Positions 59,096 to 64,000 of a stretch of DNA of 64,000 nt are shown here, in pieces. Under the pieces are notes generated by a model that saw nothing but the letters and a program-made list of their open reading frames with translations, had not been told where the DNA came from and made no database searches. The stretch covers positions 634,323 through 698,322 of the forward strand of contig WTPW01000027.1 in the NCBI GenBank assembly GCA_009809945.1, read 5' to 3'. Every line of letters starts with the position of its first letter. Position 1 is the first letter of the stretch. The position numbers were made by a program, and so were the translations under genes. The stretch comes from Gigaspora margarita. Its lineage: Eukaryota; Glomeromycota; Glomeromycetes; Diversisporales; Gigasporaceae.

Positions 59096-59991
59096 TACAT
59101 AACTACGTACGTAGGTTGTGTGGAAATTGTGATATTATTAAAATTCATCTGCTTAACTGCTAACCAACCAGCCAATGAATTTACATTGCCCTAAACACTG
59201 TCCGTAGACTTTTCGTAGGATGTGTAACGATATGATAATCACGTTTTTTTTGAAAGATATAATATGCGCCATAACAAAAAATTCCTTGCCGTGCATTATT
59301 TCGATGAAATCTATTGGTGCATGTTTGTCGGTCTTTTTCTGTACTACTGCAATAGCTGATTCAGCTAGCCTTTCATGAAAGTACGGACTAAGTTTTCATA
59401 TCTCTATCCATACATAAAATTGTTTGTGAAATGTCCTTAGGAGAACATAGTTATAATGTTTTCTTAAGTATTGATGTGAATTAGAATCATATGTTTCATT
59501 GTTCATCTTTGTCTTAAGGCATAATATCTTTGTGTTGCTGTATTACACTAGTCTTAAGATTTTTAAAGTTTGTCATGCATGTGGATTTTTAAATTCAATT
59601 ATGTTCCACATATTACTCTGTTGATCCTTCTTAAGTTGATTATGCAAATTTTGGATATTGCCCGTTAATGATGACGTTTAAAGTCAGGTACTTACTTTTT
59701 GATGTGGTGGTCAGGGGTAATAGTCAATTTATGCTGTCAGTATGCATTTCTTTTTTTATAAAAATCTACCTCACATAATTTATGTCAATACGTACTACGA
59801 CAATACCGTAATACAAGCTTGTCATACATGAATTTAATGTATTGATCTTAATTGAGCATTTGTTAAAACATTTTCATAAAAAAATTTTACTATATCTTTT
59901 TCGTGAGATCCACCAATGTAGAAATTAATTTGCGATCGTCAAAAACTCTTTCTGCTAGTAATTTCCCGGAATTTTCCTAAAATTACTAATA
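59096..59991. other. Intergenic DNA upstream of the cysteine-rich gene
   Basis: No ORF or repeat recognised. Presumably includes the promoter of the gene at 59992; no clear TATA box near the start. Confidence 0.5.
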
Positions 59992-60423
59992 ATGGACGTC
60001 AACAAACCCTTCAAGTCCTCCGAAATGTTTAATCCTTCGGAAAATTCATTGAATCCCGTTTCATCAATCGATTCCGAGAATTTGATCTTTTCAATAGGCC
60101 TTCACGGCCCTTTTCTTGACTATGGAACTTTTGCAAACTGTTTTTGCGATAAATGTAATGGTTGTCGTACTTCGCTTTACACTTGTAAGGGTGAGAGTTG
60201 TAAGGTTAAATGCCCTCCTCATACTAGAAAATGTTCTAAATGTGCTGGTCACAATTATTCGACTAGGCATAGAATTAATCGAAAATATTATGCTAGTCGA
60301 AAATCCCCTTCAAATTCTAAAAATCCTATTTCTTTTGAACCTTTAATAAATAAATCATCTGATGACATTGATAAGGATTTGCCAGAAATTTGGAATAATG
60401 CTTGGTCGGAACAATATCCATAA
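59992..60423 (+). CDS. Cysteine-rich small protein, 143 residues, function unknown
   Basis: Intact single-exon frame from ATG (context AATAATGG) to TAA. Residues 1-45 are Ser/Asn/Pro-rich. Residues 48-80 hold ten cysteines in a compact pattern C-x-C-x2-C-x2-C (from CFCDKCNGC), then TC-x4-C-x3-C (CKGESCKVKC), and C-x2-C (KCSKCAGH). This suggests a small zinc-binding or disulfide-stabilised module. It is followed by a basic stretch (RHRINRKYYASRK) and an acidic tail (SSDDIDKDLPEIWNNAWSEQ). No signal peptide or membrane segment, so cytosolic or nuclear is more likely, and the Cys pairs plus basic patch would fit nucleic-acid or protein binding (inference). Codon use is GC-richer than the debris around it. 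AATAAA motifs lie at about 60764 and 60822. Confidence 0.65.
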   Translation: MDVNKPFKSSEMFNPSENSLNPVSSIDSENLIFSIGLHGPFLDYGTFANCFCDKCNGCRTSLYTCKGESCKVKCPPHTRKCSKCAGHNYSTRHRINRKYYASRKSPSNSKNPISFEPLINKSSDDIDKDLPEIWNNAWSEQYP

Positions 60424-62640
60424 ATTAAGTTTTTATCTCATTGGTTTTTTACTTTCTATTTCTGCTAAATTACGACAAACGTTCAGTACATACACACCTG
60501 TTAATTTTCTCGGAATATATTTTCCGGATGGGATCATTTGTTCGACTTTTTCGATTTTTGTGTAACCATGGTTAGCTTTTTATAGATCAGTAAATTAAAA
60601 ATCAGATGATCAATATAAAAAAAATGCGTATATAGAAGTGAGACGAGACATGAATCTAATACAGAATCCCTTTAATATTATTATATTGTACATTCTCTTT
60701 TGTCAAACACTTATTTTTTTATCCTCTATTATCGATATTATATAAATATCTTTATTTTTATATAAATAAACCGTCGAATTACTTTCATATCTCCCTTACA
60801 ATTGTGTGTTTCAAGCTCTGGAATAAATTCTTTATTCGGATTTTCGCTTTGGCATCGTAGACAATATGTTTAATTTGTAATAATTTATTTTACACAGCAA
60901 AAGAGCTAATTCATAAACAATTTGCGGAATAAATACTATTTAAAAATCTTCATTAATAATAAAGTACAATTGCTTTAAGTACCGTATTTGTGCATAATAA
61001 CGCGCAGCGGTGTAATTTCGAATTTCGGCCTAAATTAAACTTAATTCGGGCCATTGCTCGAAATAACGCCCCGACCTGCTATTACGCGCAAATACGGTAC
61101 TAATATTTCGCAAATATTAATAAGTAATTACTTATTTTTCATAAAATTTTGTTACTGCTTAAATGCTGTGTTTTTACAATCAGGAATAATCTTGATTTTG
61201 AATTTATTCTTTAAACTTCCTGCATACAAATTTGACTGCAAATTGTTATGAATGATCTGTGACGATCAATCGGGCTGACTTTAGGGATGGTAAAAAAAAC
61301 GGGTTAAACAGTTTTTATACATTTTTTATTGTTTTAAAAAATGGTTTAAACATCGGTGGCAGATCTTGAAATTTGGCCGGAGCCGAAACTACTGCTTCTG
61401 ATTAGTTAATTCAGTTTCAGCGAAAAATTTATCCTTTTATAGTTTGGATTTATCCATTGCATGTAAAGAATTATGAAAGATTATAAATTTTGACCGATTT
61501 AATTTAATTTATTTTGATTTATTTATTTATTATTATTTTTATATTATTATTATTTTTATCGCATGCGCATTCTGGATTCAATACATTTTTAATATAGTGT
61601 TGTACAACTTACATAAATTCTTCCTTCAAAATGGCTGTAAAAGGAATTACAGTTGAAACAATGAATTTCGCCATCTATGTCTAATTACTTACAGTAATAA
61701 CATTATAGAACCAGAAACTTGGAGGTTCAACGAATTTCTTACATTTTCTGGAAACTTTTACACCTAGTTAAATGTTCTTTTAATCGACCAATTAAATCAA
61801 CATAACCCTCTTCGCAGTGGGTACACTTTTAACGAGGCGTCGTTCGACCATGCTTGTCGCTTTCTGTAATTTTTATGAAGTACAACCGAATTTCTTTCAA
61901 CAGAGGTCTTCCACGAGACATAGTTATTGTTAATATTAGTAATCATAAGAAATAATAAAATTAAATTGCTTTATTTATTTAATAATAAAATCGAATTGCG
62001 TAACAGGATTTAATTGATAATAAAATCGAATTGCGTAATTTTATTTATTTATTATGATGTTTACGTCGTAATGTTTTAAACCATTTTTAAATAATTAAAA
62101 TCAAACAATCAAGATTTTTTAAAACATTTGCCATCCTTAACTGACATTGTTGCTATTTCAATTTAATGATAACAATGGGTCGGTTTAAGGAATGATATTC
62201 TGTATGCCTCTACAACGTATACTGTATATGTTGCGTGTCATTTTTAAAATATGATGGTTATGAATTAGCTCATATTATTTTTAATTTTTACCGATTGAAA
62301 ATTAACAAAGGTCAAAATTTTTGTTATACTATTACACAATACTACGAATAAATAGTATTATTTTTCCAATCCCGGGGATAAATCAGTTATCTTATTTATT
62401 ATATGATAATAAGACGCTGCTTCATGTTATTACCAAATCTTTTATCAGTCATACTTTTTCTAACTGAGTTCGGTAATCCTATTGCAACTTAGTCAACTTA
62501 TCTTTTAACCCTTTAAAGGTGAATTTATGGCAAATAACCAGTCTAAAAATATATATATTTGAATTTCGATTTCTTTAAGTGGTCAATTCGAGTTAATTAA
62601 GTAGTAAAGGCTTTTTACAGCCGATGTAGATTTGTAATAT
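60424..62640. other. Intergenic region
   Basis: No gene recognised; contains the short MITE at 60978-61101. A direct AATAATAAAATCGAATTGCG repeat occurs twice near 61982 and 62011. Confidence 0.5.
60978..61101. mobile_element. Short foldback MITE, 124 bp
   Basis: Ends AGTACCGTATTTGTGCATAA TAACG and, inverted, AGTACCGTATTTGCGCGTAA TAGC. Inside, CGAATTTCGGCCTAAATT and AACTTAATTCGGGCC are related in inverted sense. A worn relative lies at 46095-46205. Confidence 0.8.
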
Positions 62641-63620
62641 GCATCTGTTTTTGATTCCAATCTTAAACAATTTGTTCTGAATTTCCATTCCTATTGCATC
62701 TATCATACATTAATATTTTATTGTTCTTTTTTATTCTGTTCAAATTTGTTACGAATATTTTTTTTGAAACGTGTTTATCACCATTTCACAATCCTTCGGG
62801 GACACTCGCCAGCTAAAGTCATCTGATAGTATTCACCTTTAATTCGGAATGCATTTGTAAGTGATGCTGTTCATGTAATATTTTGGGAAATTCTCTTAAT
62901 ATTTCGAGAGATGATTTTTATATACGGATAATTATACTGTGGCATTTAGTATGGAGTATGTTAAATGTAAGCTTGTTTCACGTTGTTCCCTATCCTTGTG
63001 CTTGAATATGATTAATAAATGTATCTTATTCCCGTGATGGCAATTTGAAAAAATTATTGAATTGAATATCATAAAAAATATGTAATTTTTGTCATAAAAA
63101 AATATTATTATATGATTTTATTATGTTTTTATAAAATTTACATGTCATTTATTTGTCATAAAAAAGTCATATTTGTCATTTTGCCATCACTGTCTTATTC
63201 TAATAAAAGTCCGCTTAAGCAATACTAACTCTCCTAAATTTCATAATAATTTTGTTGATTCATATGCTTTCCTGAAAACAAGTTTACTGATAGTTTACTG
63301 GTTTGATTTGTGTTCTCAAGTACCTCACGCAATGAACCGAAAGCAAAATTTGATTTATATAATCTGAAATCAAATAAATTATCCAAGTACTTTATCATTT
63401 CAATGAATAAAATATAGTTACCCTGATTTGCTAAATCTAAAACCCCATTTCGTACGACGAATTTTCGGCAAATCATTACAAGAATCGTTTTATATTTATT
63501 GAAATTGCGACATTCTCAATAGATATTGAGGGAACAGTTTGAGATCACTTTTAGTTTGGACTCGACCCAAAGTTAGTCTCGGGACCTTATTCGTTTGGTC
63601 ATATTAAAAATGCTCACTAA
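62641..63620. repeat. Segmental duplication, copy B (with inserted MITE)
   Basis: Direct copy of 58285-59095, roughly 85% alike by eye, with small indels and the 161-bp insertion at 63032-63192. Both copies end shortly after ATTCGTTTGGTCATAT. Direct orientation 4.4 kb apart, flanking the cysteine-rich gene. Confidence 0.9.
63032..63192. mobile_element. hAT MITE, 161 bp, with 8-bp TSD and known empty site
   Basis: Ends CCGTGATGGCAATTTG and, inverted, CAGTGATGGCAAAATG. The perfect 8-bp TSD TCTTATTC lies at 63024-63031 and 63193-63200. Copy A of the duplication has the uninterrupted site (ATCTTATTCTGATAAAAGTC, near 58654), which shows the pre-insertion state. Confidence 0.93.
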
Positions 63621-64000
63621 TAGCCCTATGCGTTGACGAAGTCACGCTAGGGTTATTATCGCGAGGATAACCTGATTTGTGGCTTATATGAAAAAGGTAA
63701 TAGCATATGATTTGTATTATAGATGCATGTGATAGATTATAGATACGCAGAGATTATAAAGATACATGTGGGAGTAAATGGTGAATCTCAGTGCTTTCTT
63801 TCTTCGCTTGTCTTATCACTTGTTCTCTTCGGTGCCCGATTATGATCTGGCTCCATCGCGCTATGCATAAACCTGTGCTCCAGTATGAAGAAATATGAAG
63901 AAAAACAATAAAGAAATCTGAAGAAAAACATCGTGGCGATTTCTTGAATCATGCTGATAATTGCTTCGATTGGAAAAGTACATTTCGAATACCTTGCAAA
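63621..64000. other. Less AT-rich DNA, part of a dispersed repeat
   Basis: No ORF. 63770-63860 parallels 27020-27110 (see there). The sequence CTAGGGTTATTATCGCGAGG near 63650 and the higher GC could mark an LTR fragment, but its partner is outside the window. Confidence 0.4.

Overview
The window looks like a repeat-rich stretch of nuclear DNA from a filamentous fungus, most probably an arbuscular mycorrhizal fungus of the Rhizophagus/Glomeromycotina type. The reasons are the very AT-rich sequence, the short GT..AG introns (mostly 65-85 bp), and several families that I recognise from Rhizophagus genomes: MULE transposases with a SWIM finger, decayed Helitron replicases, a DDE-like transposase family, Tad/I-type LINEs, fragments of the expanded kinase family, and a family of two-membrane-span proteins. 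The species call is inference; no marker gene is present. Single Ns occur at 8826, 9859, 9952, 9969, 14437, 36990-36991, 36998 and 37018, so some repeats are imperfectly assembled.

Only two genes look intact and host-like: an eight-exon gene for a 402-residue two-span membrane protein (52198-53916, +) and a single-exon 143-residue cysteine-rich protein (59992-60423, +). Almost everything else is mobile DNA or its remains.

Layout. 1-2.1 kb: AT-rich DNA with a ~127-bp satellite. 2.1-7.0 kb: decayed DDE-like transposase gene carrying a 755-bp MULE-type MITE in an exon and nested MITEs in one 1.6-kb intron. 7.2-9.05 kb: palindromic and A-rich tandem repeats. 9056-14690: LTR retrotransposon with ~700-bp LTRs and no recognisable pol, holding a 315+64-codon ORF and a broken protein kinase fragment. 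14.8-18.0 kb: degraded unidentified coding pieces. 18559-19702: mariner/pogo-like element. 20.9-23.9 kb: Helitron replicase pseudogene split by an 870-bp foldback element. 24.8-26.7 kb: three non-autonomous DNA elements. 27413-32923: palindromic TIR element split by a MULE, which is itself split by a 1.8-kb TIR element carrying a spliced minus-strand gene. 34.7-35.4 kb: truncated copy of the same palindromic element, split by a 145-bp MULE MITE, followed by ~50-bp tandem repeats. 36295-45254: a third copy split by a 7.6-kb LINE (minus strand, 16-bp TSD) and a TTAA-ended MITE. 48415-50283: hAT element with two further elements inside. 50432-51244: second hAT element. 52.2-53.9 kb: intact membrane protein gene. 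56.4-57.7 kb: gene debris. 58.3-59.1 and 62.6-63.6 kb: a direct segmental duplication in which one copy has gained a 161-bp hAT MITE. 59.99-60.42 kb: cysteine-rich gene.

Most element boundaries are supported by target-site duplications (TSDs), which also give the order of insertion. The strongest pattern is that three unrelated elements (a MULE, a MULE MITE and a LINE) each inserted at the same YYAAATATAG motif in the middle of three copies of one palindromic element.
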